Below are positions 25,282-35,317 of a stretch of DNA of 64,000 nucleotides, piece after piece (position 1 is the stretch's first letter; every line of letters starts with the position of its first letter). This DNA is from Thiohalocapsa sp. (lineage in GTDB: Bacteria; Pseudomonadota; Gammaproteobacteria; Chromatiales; Chromatiaceae), in the NCBI RefSeq assembly GCF_022340605.1, contig NZ_JAJDNQ010000018.1, positions 1 through 64,000 of the forward strand. Direction: 5' to 3'. A program made the translations under genes and the position numbers. The notes below the pieces were generated by a model. It saw only the letters and a list, made by a program, of their open reading frames with translations. It made no database searches and was not told the DNA's origin.

Positions 25282-28200
25282 GCCGTGCGACACTGCTGGC
25301 GCTGCTGGCCTTCCTGCTCGCGGAGCTGCTGCTGAGCTGGGCGCTGTGGGGCATGTTCCGGCTGGAGTCACGGCAGTTGCTGGCCATGCACCAGCACGAG
25401 CTCGAGCACAGTTACGCGGACACCATCGACGGCTTCGACCGACTGGTGGACGTGGTCCACGACCAGAGTATCGATACGCCGCGGGTACGGGGTCTGCTCG
25501 CGGCGCTGGCGGAGGCCGAAAATCTGCCCCCGCAGCAAGCCGCCAGCGAGCGCCGCCGGGTGCGCGGCACGCTCTACCGTGAGCTGTACGACAGCTATGC
25601 GGTGCTGCGCCGCAACGACGTGCGGACGCTGTTGGTGGTGACGCCGGACGGGCGTGCCTTTCTGCGCTTCCATCGGCCCGACCTCTACGGTGATCCCATC
25701 GCGGCGGATCGCCCGCTGATCGGTGCTGCCATCGCTACCCAGAACGCCCGCCGCGGCTTCGAGAACGGCCGCGTCGTGCCGGGCTACCGGTTCGTGCTGC
25801 CGCTGCTCGCGGACGGGCGGCTCCTGGCCGTGGTCGACTACGGCCTGTCCTACGACGCGCTGCGGCGCGTGTTGCGCCGCGCGGATGGCGGCGACGACCA
25901 CGCGAGCCGGTTTTTATTGCGGCGGGCGCCGCTGCGGCGGGTGGCGCACCCCACCGCGCTCGCGCTGTTCGAGCCGGCGGCGCTCGGTCCGGACCTCCTG
26001 GTTGAGCGTGCGCGCAGTCCGCTGCGCACGACCCCCGCCGCGTCGCCACGGCTGCCGGTGGACGCCATCGACCGGCGGCTCGCGGCCGTCCCCGCCGTGC
26101 AGCGCGCGATGGCCGAGGGCCGCAGCGCTGCCCGGCACCTGTGTCTGGGCTTCGCCGACTGCACGGCCGTCGCGCTGCTGCCGATCCCGGATAGCGCCGG
26201 CCTGACGGCGGGCTATTTCGTGACCTATCACCAGGAGCCCGAATTCGCCGCCTTGCGCGTGCAGTTCCTGGGCCTGCTCGGCGTCGGCAGTCTGCTGCTG
26301 CTGGGGGCGGGCTTCACGCTGCGGCGCTGGCTGGCATCGCGGCAGCGGTTGCGCACCATCACCGAGCACATGGCCGAAGGGCTTTACGTAATGGATCTGC
26401 GCGGGCGGATCATCCATGTCAATGACGCCGCCTGCACGCTGCTCGGCTTCGAGCGTCGCGCGCTGCTGGGCCAGGATGCGCACGTGCTGCTGCACGCCCA
26501 CAGCGACGGCGAGAGCCTGCCGGCACACCTGTGCCCGGTGCGGCATGAGCCTCGGCTCGGCAGGATCTACCGCAACGACGACGAGATATTCCGTCGCAGT
26601 GACGGCACGCTGGTGCCGGTCAGCGTGCTCGCCTCGCCGCTGCGCGAGGAGAGGCAGGTCGTCGGCAGCATCGTACTGTTCCGCGACCTCACCGAGGAGC
26701 GCGCGGCGCGCGAGCGGCTGCGGCGCGCCGACATCGCCTTCCGCAACCTCGCCGAGGCGGTGGTGGTCACGGACGCTGATGCTAACATCCAGGCGGTGAA
26801 CCGCGCCTTCACCGCCATCACCGGCTATGCGGAGGCCGAGGTGCTCGGCCGCAACCCGCGCATGCTTCAGTCCGGGCGCCACGACGGGCGCTTCTACAAG
26901 CGCCTTTGGCATCAACTCGTTCGCACTGGCCGCTGGGAGGGCGAGATCTGGAATCGGCGCAAGAGCGGCGAGGTCTACCCCGAATGGCTCAAGATCAATG
27001 CCGTCGTCGGCCGCGGCGGCACCATCCTGGGCTACGTCAGCGTGTTTTCTGACATCACCGAGCTGCGCGCCAACCAGGAGCGCCTGCGCCGGCTCGCCTA
27101 CGAGGACCAGCTCACCGGGCTCTACAACCGCAGCGCCTTCATGGAGGCGTTGCAGCAGGCGCTACAACACGCGCGCGGCGTCGGCACGCGCCTCGCGCTG
27201 CTGTATCTGGACCTGGATCGTTTCAAGCGCATCAACGACAGCCTCGGCCATGTGACCGGCGACGCGCTGCTCGAGGAAGTCGCCGGGCGCATCCGCGCCG
27301 TCCTGCGCCCCCAGGACGAGGTGGCGCGGCTCGGCGGCGACGAGTACGTGCTGCTGCTGGATGACGTGAGTGAGCGCACCAGCCCGGCGCGCGTCGCTCA
27401 CGCGCTGTTGGCGGCGGTGCGCCGGCCGATGGTGCTCGACGGCCGCCGGCTGCACATCACCGCCAGTGTTGGCATCGCCCTGTTCCCCGACGACGGTGGC
27501 GACGCCGGCACCCCGCTCAAGCACGCGGATGCGGCCATGTACCTGGCCAAGCAGCAGGGCCGCGACGGCTATCGCTACTTCACCGGCGCCATGGCCGTGG
27601 AGGCACGGCGGCGCTTCGAGCTGGAGGCCGCGCTGCGCGAGGCACTGCGCCGCGACCGGTTGCGGCTGGTCTACCAGCCCAAGGTGTCCCTGGCAGACGG
27701 CGCCGTGATCGGGCTGGAGGCGCTGCTGCGCTGGGAGCATCCGCGGGACGGACTGCTGGCGCCCGGGCAGTTCCTCGACGTGGCGCGGGACGCCGGCCTG
27801 ATGCAGCCCATCACCGAATGGCTGCTGCACGAGGCCGCCCGCCAGTGCCGCACCTGGCGGGACGCCGGGCTGCGCTGCGGCCGGATCTCGGTGAACCTCG
27901 ACACGGGCTTTTTCCAGCCGCTGCCGCTGGAGGGGCTCTTGTTGCAGATCGTCGCGGAGGCGGGCATCTCGCCGGACGACCTGGAGCTGGAGATCCTCGA
28001 GACCGCCATGCGCGCCGACGCCGAGACCGCCGCGCTGTGGCAGCGGCTGGTGGGCGCCGGCTTCGAGCTGTCCATCGACGACTTCGGCACCGGCGAGTCG
28101 TCGCTCGCACGCATCAAGCAATTGCCGGTGCGCACGCTGAAGATCGATCGCAGCTTCGTCGCCGACATCGAGCACGACGACAGCGATCGCGCGGTCATCC

Positions 28201-28451
28201 GCACCATCATCGCCATGGCCAAGACGCTCGGCAAGCGCGCCCTGGCCGAGGGCGTGGAAACCGAGGCGCAACTCCGCTTCCTGCTGCGCGGGGGCTGTGA
28301 TGCGGTGCAGGGCTTCTATTTCAGCCGGCCGCTGGTGCCGGAGGCCGTGCCGGAGCTCTTGCGTGCCCCGACCTTCGCGGCGCGGCTGCGGCGGGTGCGT
28401 GACCCCGGGGTGGAAGCGCGCGCGGTAGTGCGGCGGCTGCCGGTGGGGTGA
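25278..28451 (+). CDS. PAS-GGDEF-EAL protein with periplasmic sensor domain
   Basis: N-terminal TM helix, periplasmic region, second TM, PAS domains, RLGGDEYVLL, GLEALLRWEHP, DDFGTGESSL, ALAEGVET; GTG start overlaps the upstream stop by 4 bp. Confidence 0.9.
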   Translation: MSRATLLALLAFLLAELLLSWALWGMFRLESRQLLAMHQHELEHSYADTIDGFDRLVDVVHDQSIDTPRVRGLLAALAEAENLPPQQAASERRRVRGTLYRELYDSYAVLRRNDVRTLLVVTPDGRAFLRFHRPDLYGDPIAADRPLIGAAIATQNARRGFENGRVVPGYRFVLPLLADGRLLAVVDYGLSYDALRRVLRRADGGDDHASRFLLRRAPLRRVAHPTALALFEPAALGPDLLVERARSPLRTTPAASPRLPVDAIDRRLAAVPAVQRAMAEGRSAARHLCLGFADCTAVALLPIPDSAGLTAGYFVTYHQEPEFAALRVQFLGLLGVGSLLLLGAGFTLRRWLASRQRLRTITEHMAEGLYVMDLRGRIIHVNDAACTLLGFERRALLGQDAHVLLHAHSDGESLPAHLCPVRHEPRLGRIYRNDDEIFRRSDGTLVPVSVLASPLREERQVVGSIVLFRDLTEERAARERLRRADIAFRNLAEAVVVTDADANIQAVNRAFTAITGYAEAEVLGRNPRMLQSGRHDGRFYKRLWHQLVRTGRWEGEIWNRRKSGEVYPEWLKINAVVGRGGTILGYVSVFSDITELRANQERLRRLAYEDQLTGLYNRSAFMEALQQALQHARGVGTRLALLYLDLDRFKRINDSLGHVTGDALLEEVAGRIRAVLRPQDEVARLGGDEYVLLLDDVSERTSPARVAHALLAAVRRPMVLDGRRLHITASVGIALFPDDGGDAGTPLKHADAAMYLAKQQGRDGYRYFTGAMAVEARRRFELEAALREALRRDRLRLVYQPKVSLADGAVIGLEALLRWEHPRDGLLAPGQFLDVARDAGLMQPITEWLLHEAARQCRTWRDAGLRCGRISVNLDTGFFQPLPLEGLLLQIVAEAGISPDDLELEILETAMRADAETAALWQRLVGAGFELSIDDFGTGESSLARIKQLPVRTLKIDRSFVADIEHDDSDRAVIRTIIAMAKTLGKRALAEGVETEAQLRFLLRGGCDAVQGFYFSRPLVPEAVPELLRAPTFAARLRRVRDPGVEARAVVRRLPVG

Positions 28452-28513
28452 GATCGGGCGAGTATTCGATGTAGGTCGGTCGACCATTCCAAGCGCGTGT
28501 ACCAGTGCATCAG

Positions 28514-28604
28514 TTCCGAGACCGTCTCAGGTCGTGGTCGTGGTCGTGGTCGTGGTCGTTGTCGATGGAGCCCGGTCTCGGAATTTCCGCAGCGAAGCAC
28601 TAGG
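28514..28604. repeat. (GGTCGT)n element bounded by an 11-bp perfect inverted repeat (family 1, copy B)
   Basis: TTCCGAGACCG at 28514-28524, (GGTCGT)n, CGGTCTCGGAA at 28573-28583 plus conserved tail. Confidence 0.85.
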
Positions 28605-28637
28605 AATGCCGAATGGAACTCGGCGCCGCCGGGGGCG

Positions 28638-30071
28638 TCAGCCCTTGAGCTTTTGCTTCAGCAGGGCATTGACTTGTTGCGGGTTGGCCTTGCCCTGGCT
28701 TTGCTTCATCACCTGGCCGACGAAGAAGCCGAACACCTTCTCCTTGCCGGCGCGGTACTGCTCCACCTGCTGGGGGTTCGCTTTGAGGATGGCGTCGATC
28801 ATGGCCTCGATGGCGCCGGTGTCGGTGATCTGCTTGAGGCCCTTGGCCGCGATGACCTGATCCGCGTCGCCCCCGCCGGCCCACATGGCGTCGAACACCT
28901 GCTTGGCGATCTTGCCGGAGATGGTGTTGTCCTGGATGCGGGCGATGAGCCCGGCCAGTTGCTCCGCGCCCACGGGGCTGTCGGCGATGTCCAGGTCCGC
29001 CTTGTTCAGCGCCGCCGCCAGCGCGCCGGTGATCCAGTTGGCGGCGAGCTTGGCGTCGCCGCAGCCGGCCGTCACCTGCTCGAAATAGGCGGCCATGGCC
29101 AGGCTCGAGGTGAGCAGCGCCGCGTCGTAGTCGTTGAGGCCGTACTGCGCCATGAAGCGATGCCGCATGGCGTCCGGCAACTCCGGCAGGCCGGCGGTGG
29201 CCTCGCCGATGAAGGCGTCGTCGATCGTTAGCGGCAGCAGGTCCGGGTCCGGGAAGTAGCGGTAGTCGTTGGCCTCCTCCTTGGTGCGCATGGAGCGGGT
29301 CTCGTCCTTGTCGGCGTCGTAGAGGCGGGTCTCTTGCACGACCTCGCCGCCGTCCTCCAGGATGTCCATCTGGCGCTCGATCTCGAACTCCAGCGCCTTT
29401 TGCAGGAAGCGGAAGGAGTTGATGTTCTTGATCTCGGCGCGGGTGCCGAGCCTCTCTTCGCCCTTGGGCCTGAGCGAGATGTTGGCGTCGACGCGGAACG
29501 AGCCCTCCTGCATGTTGCCGTCGCTGATGCCGATCCAGCGCACGAGCTGGTGGATCTTGCGGGCGTAGGCGACGGCCTCCGCCGGCGAGCGCATGTCCGG
29601 CTCCGAGACGATCTCCAGGAGCGGCGTGCCGGCGCGGTTCAGGTCGATGCCGGTCTCGCCGTGAAAGTCCTCGTGCAGCGACTTGCCGGCGTCCTCCTCC
29701 AGGTGCGCGCGGGTGATGCCGACGGTCTTCACCGCGCCATCGTCCAGCACGATCTCGACACTGCCCTTGCCCACCACCGGCAGCTCGTACTGGCTGATCT
29801 GGTAGCCCTTCGGCAGGTCGGGGTAGAAGTAGTTCTTGCGCGCGAACACCGAGCGCGGCGCGATCTCCGCGCCGACGGCGCGCCCGAACTGCACCGCCCG
29901 CTGCACCGCGGCCCGGTTCAGCACCGGCAGCACGCCGGGCAAGCCTAAGTCCACGGCGCAGGCCTGGGTGTTGGGCGCGGCGCCGAAGGCGGTGGCCGCA
30001 CCGGAGAAGATCTTGGATTCAGTGGCGAGCTGGGTGTGGATCTCCAGCCCGATGACGGGTTCCCATTGCAT
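28638..30071 (-). CDS. gatB: Asp-tRNA(Asn)/Glu-tRNA(Gln) amidotransferase subunit B
   Basis: [61 protein letters not shown]-type motif. Confidence 0.97.
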   Translation of the reverse strand: MQWEPVIGLEIHTQLATESKIFSGAATAFGAAPNTQACAVDLGLPGVLPVLNRAAVQRAVQFGRAVGAEIAPRSVFARKNYFYPDLPKGYQISQYELPVVGKGSVEIVLDDGAVKTVGITRAHLEEDAGKSLHEDFHGETGIDLNRAGTPLLEIVSEPDMRSPAEAVAYARKIHQLVRWIGISDGNMQEGSFRVDANISLRPKGEERLGTRAEIKNINSFRFLQKALEFEIERQMDILEDGGEVVQETRLYDADKDETRSMRTKEEANDYRYFPDPDLLPLTIDDAFIGEATAGLPELPDAMRHRFMAQYGLNDYDAALLTSSLAMAAYFEQVTAGCGDAKLAANWITGALAAALNKADLDIADSPVGAEQLAGLIARIQDNTISGKIAKQVFDAMWAGGGDADQVIAAKGLKQITDTGAIEAMIDAILKANPQQVEQYRAGKEKVFGFFVGQVMKQSQGKANPQQVNALLKQKLKG

Positions 30072-30150
30072 GGTATTTTCTCAATTTGCTTACAGCTTTT
30101 CCCAGATTGGCGATGAGCTGGCGTCGGGAGATCGGCCCGAAGGGCGGCAT
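30019..30150 (-). pseudogene. Truncated hicA toxin remnant
   Basis: MPPFGPISRRQLIANL matches the start of HicA proteins, then runs into the gatB leader; ATG overlaps the hicB-like stop (ATGA). Confidence 0.6.
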
Positions 30151-30392
30151 CAGGCGACCCTTTCGATCCGGATGCATTTGCCGTCGATTAGCGGCAGTTC
30201 CAGGCCCTGCGAGACCCGGAAAAGGATCCAGTCTTCCAGCACCTCGGCCAGTTGGTCTCGACAGGCCTCCAGCGTGTCCGCGTTGGCGAACACGCCGGAG
30301 CATGGCGGCATCTCGCCATAGAAGCCCTCATCGTCATCCAGAATCTCGTAGCGGGCGTGGCCCATGGCCGCGTGCATGCAGTCGATCAACAT
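30150..30392 (-). CDS. HicB-like antitoxin protein
   Basis: ARYEILDDDEGFYGEMPPCSGVFANADTLEACRDQLAEVLEDWILFRVSQGLELPLIDG. Confidence 0.8.
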   Translation of the reverse strand: MLIDCMHAAMGHARYEILDDDEGFYGEMPPCSGVFANADTLEACRDQLAEVLEDWILFRVSQGLELPLIDGKCIRIERVA

Positions 30393-30545
30393 CGTGCAGT
30401 TACCTGCGGTCGTTTGCGCCAGGGGGCAGCCTCGCTCAGCCCGACCTGGCGACCGTGCCCTTTGCGGCGCGTCGCTCGGCAAAGCGGCATTGTGGGAGAT
30501 CGCATCCTGCAAAGGAAGCGCTTGGCCGAGTGATTGGAAGCGCTT

Positions 30546-30573
30546 GTGGGAGCGGCACGCTTCGTGCCGCGAC
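30546..30573. repeat. REP element
   Basis: GTGGGAGCGGCACGCTTCGTGCCGCGAC. Confidence 0.85.
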
Positions 30574-30712
30574 GGCCGGTAAGGCAGCACGGCACGCCCG
30601 GAGCAACTGCCAATCGCCAGGCAGCCGGGCGGCGGTGATCGCGCCACAAACGGCAGTGGCGCTCCCGCGGTGCCGGCGCACCTACCGCAGGCTCCGGCCG
30701 CCGAATCCAGGG

Positions 30713-33700
30713 TCAACGGCTTGCGCCGGCGTCGTCCTCGTCCATGGACAACAAGGCCGCGTTGCCGCCGCTGGCGGCGGTGTTGATGCTGACGGTGCGT
30801 TCCACCGCGAAGCGGGTGAGGTAATCCGGACCGCCGGCCTTGGGTCCGGTGCCGGACAGTCCCTCGCCGCCGAACGGCTGCACGCCCACCACGGCGCCGA
30901 TCATGTTGCGGTTCACGTAGCTGTTGCCGGCGTGGATGCGACCGGTGATGGCATCGATGCGGGCGTCGATGCGGCTGTGCACACCGAAGGTGAGGCCGTA
31001 GCCCAGGGCGTTGATGCGCTCGATGAGCCCGTCGAGGTCCTGTGCCTGAAACCGCAGCACGTGCAGCACCGGGCCAAAGACCTCGCCCTGCAGCCGTTCC
31101 AGGCCATCGATCTCGTAGGCGCGCGGTGCGAAGAAGTGGCCGTGCTCGCAGCGCGGCGGCAGTGCGCAACGGTGGATGAGCCGGGCCTCGCGGTCCATGC
31201 GCGCGGCGTGGGCTTGCAGCATGGCAAGGGCATCGGAGTCGATCACCGGGCCGACGTCGGTGGCGAGGTCCAGTGGGTCGCCGATGCGCAGCTCCGCCAT
31301 GGCCCCGCTGAGCATATCCAGCAGGCGCTCTGCCACGTCGTCCTGGACGCAAAGCACCCGCAGCGCCGAGCAGCGCTGGCCGGAGCTCTGGAACGCGGAG
31401 GCCAGTACGTCCGTCACCACCTGCTCCGGCAGCGCGGAGGCGTCCACGATCATGGCGTTCTGCCCGCCGGTCTCGGCGATGAGCGGGGCGATGGCGCCGG
31501 TGCGCTCTGCCAGCGCCCGGTTGATGGCCCGCGCGGTGTCCAGCGAGCCGGTGAAGGCGACGCCGTCGATGCGCGGGTCCGCCGCCAGCGGCGCGCCGAC
31601 GCCGGGGCCGTCGCCGGGCAGGAGTTGCAGTACGTCCGCGGGGATGCCGGCCTCGTGCAGCAGTCGGGTGCCGAGCGCCGCCGTCAGTGGCGTCTGCTCC
31701 GCGGGCTTGGCGACGACGGCGTTGCCGGCGGCGAGCGCCGCGGTCACCTGGCCCGTGAAAATGGCCAGCGGGAAATTCCAGGGGCTGATGCAGGCGAAGA
31801 CGCCGCGGCCGTGCAGTGAGAGCAGGTTGTGCTCGCCGACGGGGCCGGGCAGCTCCCGCGGCGCGCCGAAGCGCTCGCGGGCGCGGGCGGCGTAGTAGCG
31901 GCAGAAGTCCGCGGCCTCGCGCACCTCGGCGATGCCGTCCGGAATGCTCTTGCCGGCCTCGCGGCCGCACAGCGCGACGAAGTTGCCGAGGTGGGCTTCC
32001 AGCAGGTCCGCGGCGCGCTCCAGGCAGGCGGCGCGCGCGTCAGCCGGCGTGTGCGCCCAGCCGGGTGCGGCGGCGCGGGCGGTGTCCAGGGCCCTGTCGA
32101 GGGTCGCCCCGTCGGCATCGCGGACCTGGCCAATCTCACGGCGCACATCAGCGGGGTCGTGCAGCGTTTTCGCCGCGCCGCCAGGTGGCGCGGCGCCGTC
32201 GGGCTCCGCGTGGGAGCGGCGTCCCCGCCGCGATTCGCCCGGATCGGCGCCACCGACCACCATCGGCTCGGCCTGCCAAATGCCGCCCGGTTGCTCGGCG
32301 AGGGCTTGGTCCACGCGGGTCGCCAGCGCTCCCAGGGCCGCGGGGTCGGACAGGTCCAGCCCGCGGGAGTTGCGCCGGTCCGGCTGGAATAGGTCCACCG
32401 GCGCCGGGATGCGCGGGTGGCGGGCACCCGCGCCGCGGGCGTCCTGTTCGCGGGCGACGGCGATGGGGTCCGTCACCACGGTTTCCACGGGCGCGGAGGC
32501 GTCCGCGAGCCGGTGCACGAAGGAGCTGTTGGCGCCGTTCTCCAGCAGCCGCCGCACGAGATAGGGCAGCAGGTCCGCGTGGCTGCCGACGGGGTCGTAG
32601 GCGCGGCAGGGCGTGCCGGTCTCGTCCAGCACCAAGTCGTGCAGGGCCTCGCCCATGCCGTGCAGGCGTTGCAGCTCGAAGGGGCGGCCGTCCGCCAGCG
32701 CCAGCGCCGCGGCAATGCTGTGCGCGTTGTTGGTGGCGAACTGCGGATAGATCCGGTCGTCGTGGGCGAACAGCCGCGCCGCGCACGCGAGCCAGCACAA
32801 GTCCGTGTTGACCTTGCGCGTGAACACCGGGTAGCCGGGCAGACCCTGCTGCTGGGCGAGCTTGATTTCCGCGTCCCAGTAGGCGCCCTTCACCAGCCGT
32901 ACCATGATGCGCCGGCGTTGTCGCGCGGCGAGCTCGGCCAGGAAGTCCACCACGGCCAGGGCTCGCGGCTGGTACGCCTGCACGGCGATGCCGAGTCCGT
33001 TCCAGCCGGCGAGCGCCGGGTCCGCGCACAGCGCCGCGAACAGGTCCAGCAGCAGGTCGTGCCGCGACGCCTCCTCGGCGTCGATGGTGAGGCCGATGTC
33101 GGCCGCCGCGGCCTGTCGGGCCAACTCGCGCAGGCGCGGCAGCAGCTCACCGGTAACGCGCTCGGCTTGGGCGTATTCGCAGCGCGGATGCAGCGCCGAG
33201 AGCTTGATGGAGATGCCCGGGCCGTCGACGGGGCCGGCGCCGGCGGCCGCCTCGCCCACGGCCGAGATGGCCGCCTGGTAACGGTCGAAATAGCGGCGGG
33301 CATGGGCGTCGGTGCGCGCCGCCTCGCCCAGCATGTCGAAGGAGTGTCGGCAGCGGGCATCGAAGCCTCTGCCCGCGCGTTCGAGTGCCGCGCCGATATC
33401 CCGGCCCATGACGAACTGCTCGCCGAGGATGCGCATCGCCGCCCGCAGCGCCTGGCGCACCAGCGGCTCGCCGCTCTTCTCCAGGCGCCGGCGCAGCGCG
33501 CCGAGCAGGTCGCGCTCCGGGTCCTCGTGCCAGCTCAGAACCTTGCCGGTCAGCATCAGTGCCCAGGTGGAGGCGTTGACGAACAGCGAGCCCTGGCCCG
33601 AGCCAGCGCTGTCATGTCCCGCTGCCGGGCGCCAGTCCGCCGTCACCAGCTTGTCGCGGATCAGCGCGTCCAGCGTCGCCTCATCCGGGATGCGCAGCGC

Positions 33701-33970
33701 CGCCTCCGCCAGGCACAGCAGCGCGACGCCTTCGCGGCTGGTCAGCGAGTGCTCGGCGAGAAAGCGGTCCAGCAGGTTGGCCGAGCCCGGACGCTCGCGG
33801 AGCTTCTTTACCCAGCCGCGGGCACGCGCCAGGATTGCGGCGCGCTGCTCGTCCGGCCAGTCCAGCTCTGCCAACAGCGCGCCACGCAGTCGCGCCTCGT
33901 CGCCGAAGCGCTCGGCATTCAGGCGCTCGTAGGCAGCGTCCTCACACAGCGCCGGGAGTGGATAGCGCAT
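30713..33970 (-). CDS. putA: bifunctional proline dehydrogenase/L-glutamate gamma-semialdehyde dehydrogenase
   Basis: GISIKLSALHPRCEYAQ, VRLVKGAYWDAEIKLAQ, ISPWNFPLAIFTGQVTAAL, VAFTGSLDTARAINRAL, SGQRCSALRVLCVQ. Confidence 0.96.
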   Translation of the reverse strand: MRYPLPALCEDAAYERLNAERFGDEARLRGALLAELDWPDEQRAAILARARGWVKKLRERPGSANLLDRFLAEHSLTSREGVALLCLAEAALRIPDEATLDALIRDKLVTADWRPAAGHDSAGSGQGSLFVNASTWALMLTGKVLSWHEDPERDLLGALRRRLEKSGEPLVRQALRAAMRILGEQFVMGRDIGAALERAGRGFDARCRHSFDMLGEAARTDAHARRYFDRYQAAISAVGEAAAGAGPVDGPGISIKLSALHPRCEYAQAERVTGELLPRLRELARQAAAADIGLTIDAEEASRHDLLLDLFAALCADPALAGWNGLGIAVQAYQPRALAVVDFLAELAARQRRRIMVRLVKGAYWDAEIKLAQQQGLPGYPVFTRKVNTDLCWLACAARLFAHDDRIYPQFATNNAHSIAAALALADGRPFELQRLHGMGEALHDLVLDETGTPCRAYDPVGSHADLLPYLVRRLLENGANSSFVHRLADASAPVETVVTDPIAVAREQDARGAGARHPRIPAPVDLFQPDRRNSRGLDLSDPAALGALATRVDQALAEQPGGIWQAEPMVVGGADPGESRRGRRSHAEPDGAAPPGGAAKTLHDPADVRREIGQVRDADGATLDRALDTARAAAPGWAHTPADARAACLERAADLLEAHLGNFVALCGREAGKSIPDGIAEVREAADFCRYYAARARERFGAPRELPGPVGEHNLLSLHGRGVFACISPWNFPLAIFTGQVTAALAAGNAVVAKPAEQTPLTAALGTRLLHEAGIPADVLQLLPGDGPGVGAPLAADPRIDGVAFTGSLDTARAINRALAERTGAIAPLIAETGGQNAMIVDASALPEQVVTDVLASAFQSSGQRCSALRVLCVQDDVAERLLDMLSGAMAELRIGDPLDLATDVGPVIDSDALAMLQAHAARMDREARLIHRCALPPRCEHGHFFAPRAYEIDGLERLQGEVFGPVLHVLRFQAQDLDGLIERINALGYGLTFGVHSRIDARIDAITGRIHAGNSYVNRNMIGAVVGVQPFGGEGLSGTGPKAGGPDYLTRFAVERTVSINTAASGGNAALLSMDEDDAGASR
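32210..32233. repeat. REP element inside putA
   Basis: GTGGGAGCGGCGTCCCCGCCGCGA. Confidence 0.9.
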
Positions 33971-34219
33971 AGGTAGCCCCCGGAAACCGAAGCAATGAAG
34001 CAAGGTTAGCCCCAACGTCCCGGCCTGCAAGGCTTTGGCGACTGGAGAGCGGCTGCGCCGCTTCCGGCGGTCTCCCGAAGCAGCGCTTCGCGACTGCGGT
34101 CGCGACGCTGGACCGTCCAGGCACGTTGCGGTGCCTCGCGAGAGGCAGTGGGTGCACGACCTGACCTTGGACGGCGCTGCGCCGCCAGATCGGATCGATG
34201 GGGCAAGGCCGGCGCTCGC

Positions 34220-34924
34220 TCAGCAGCCAGGCCGGCTCCACCAGCGCGAGAGCCGACGCTGGAACGCCCGTTCCGGCACGCCCTCGTAGTGGGAGACGTC
34301 GTTGAAGACCCGCAGCCGCGCGCGGGTGACACTGGCAAAGTCCAGAATCGTCAGCGCCGCCGGGCTCTGGTCCAGCCGGTCGCGGTAGCCGCGCGCGTCG
34401 AAGCCCAGCAGGCTGCTCACCAACAGCCGATTCGTGCCCTTGTGGGAGACCACAAGCACCGAGCCGTGCTGGTGCTGCTGCACGATGCGGCGTATCACCG
34501 GCAGCGCCCGGGCCAGCACCTGGATGCCGGACTCGCCGCCCGCAGGCGCAATGGTGAGCGGGTCCTCCTGCCAGGCCTCGTACTCGTCGGAGTGCTCGGA
34601 CTCGATCTCGTCGCGGGTCTTGCCCTCCCAGCGCCCGTAGTCGATCTCGCGCAAGTCCGGTTCCTCGATCGGCTCCAGGCCATGCGGCTCGGCGATGATG
34701 CTCGCCGTCTCCAGCGTGCGGCCCATGGGGCTCGCGTAGATGGCGTCCAGCGTGTCGCGGCGCAGCCGCTCGGCGAGCGCCGCTACCTGATGCCGGCCTT
34801 CGTTGGACAGGGGCACATCGGTGGAGCCCGCGAAGCGATCTTCAGCGGTCAGCTCGGTGGCACCGTGGCGGACGAGATGGAGGCGGGTGGGCATAGCGAG
34901 CTCGAGTTGGTTGGCTTGCTCCAT
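34220..34924 (-). CDS. histidine phosphatase (phosphoglycerate mutase family)
   Basis: LHLVRHGATELTAEDRFAGSTDVPLSNEGRHQ, ASPMGRTLETA, VLVVSHKGTNR. Confidence 0.9.
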   Translation of the reverse strand: MEQANQLELAMPTRLHLVRHGATELTAEDRFAGSTDVPLSNEGRHQVAALAERLRRDTLDAIYASPMGRTLETASIIAEPHGLEPIEEPDLREIDYGRWEGKTRDEIESEHSDEYEAWQEDPLTIAPAGGESGIQVLARALPVIRRIVQQHQHGSVLVVSHKGTNRLLVSSLLGFDARGYRDRLDQSPAALTILDFASVTRARLRVFNDVSHYEGVPERAFQRRLSRWWSRPGC

Positions 34925-35253
34925 GTTGCCCTGAGGTGTTGGCGTCGCGGCGAGAGCACAACCGTCAATCCCGACATAGCGCGCGTCGTAAGCGCCGGAT
35001 TGCCGGGTCTCCTTCGTCGGCCCGACCTACAGGAACCTGCATTGGACGGAGGTAAGCGCGGATATTTGCCTAGTCTCAGGAGCGTGGGAGCCAGACCTGA
35101 GGTAGCGCGGAGCCGATGCGCTCGCGGCATTCGGCAAAGCGTCGTGCCGGTGCAGTCAGCGCACTCTCGATGGCGTCGAGCACGAGCCGAGAGGAAGCGT
35201 GGCGGAGCCGCAGGTGCCGCCGGCGCAGTAGGTACCGCCCGTGTCCGCGGGCC

Positions 35254-35282
35254 GGCCGCCGGCGCGCGCTGCGCCGGCGGCC
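35254..35282. repeat. Perfect 12-bp inverted repeat
   Basis: GGCCGCCGGCGC-gcgct-GCGCCGGCGGCC. Confidence 0.85.
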
Positions 35283-35317
35283 GTGACGGGACTGGGTGAG
35301 CGCTTGCGCGCTCGGAC

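Noticed and set aside
30150-30392. Active hicBA toxin-antitoxin system
   Set aside because: HicA similarity stops after about 16 residues, so the toxin cannot be functional as encoded
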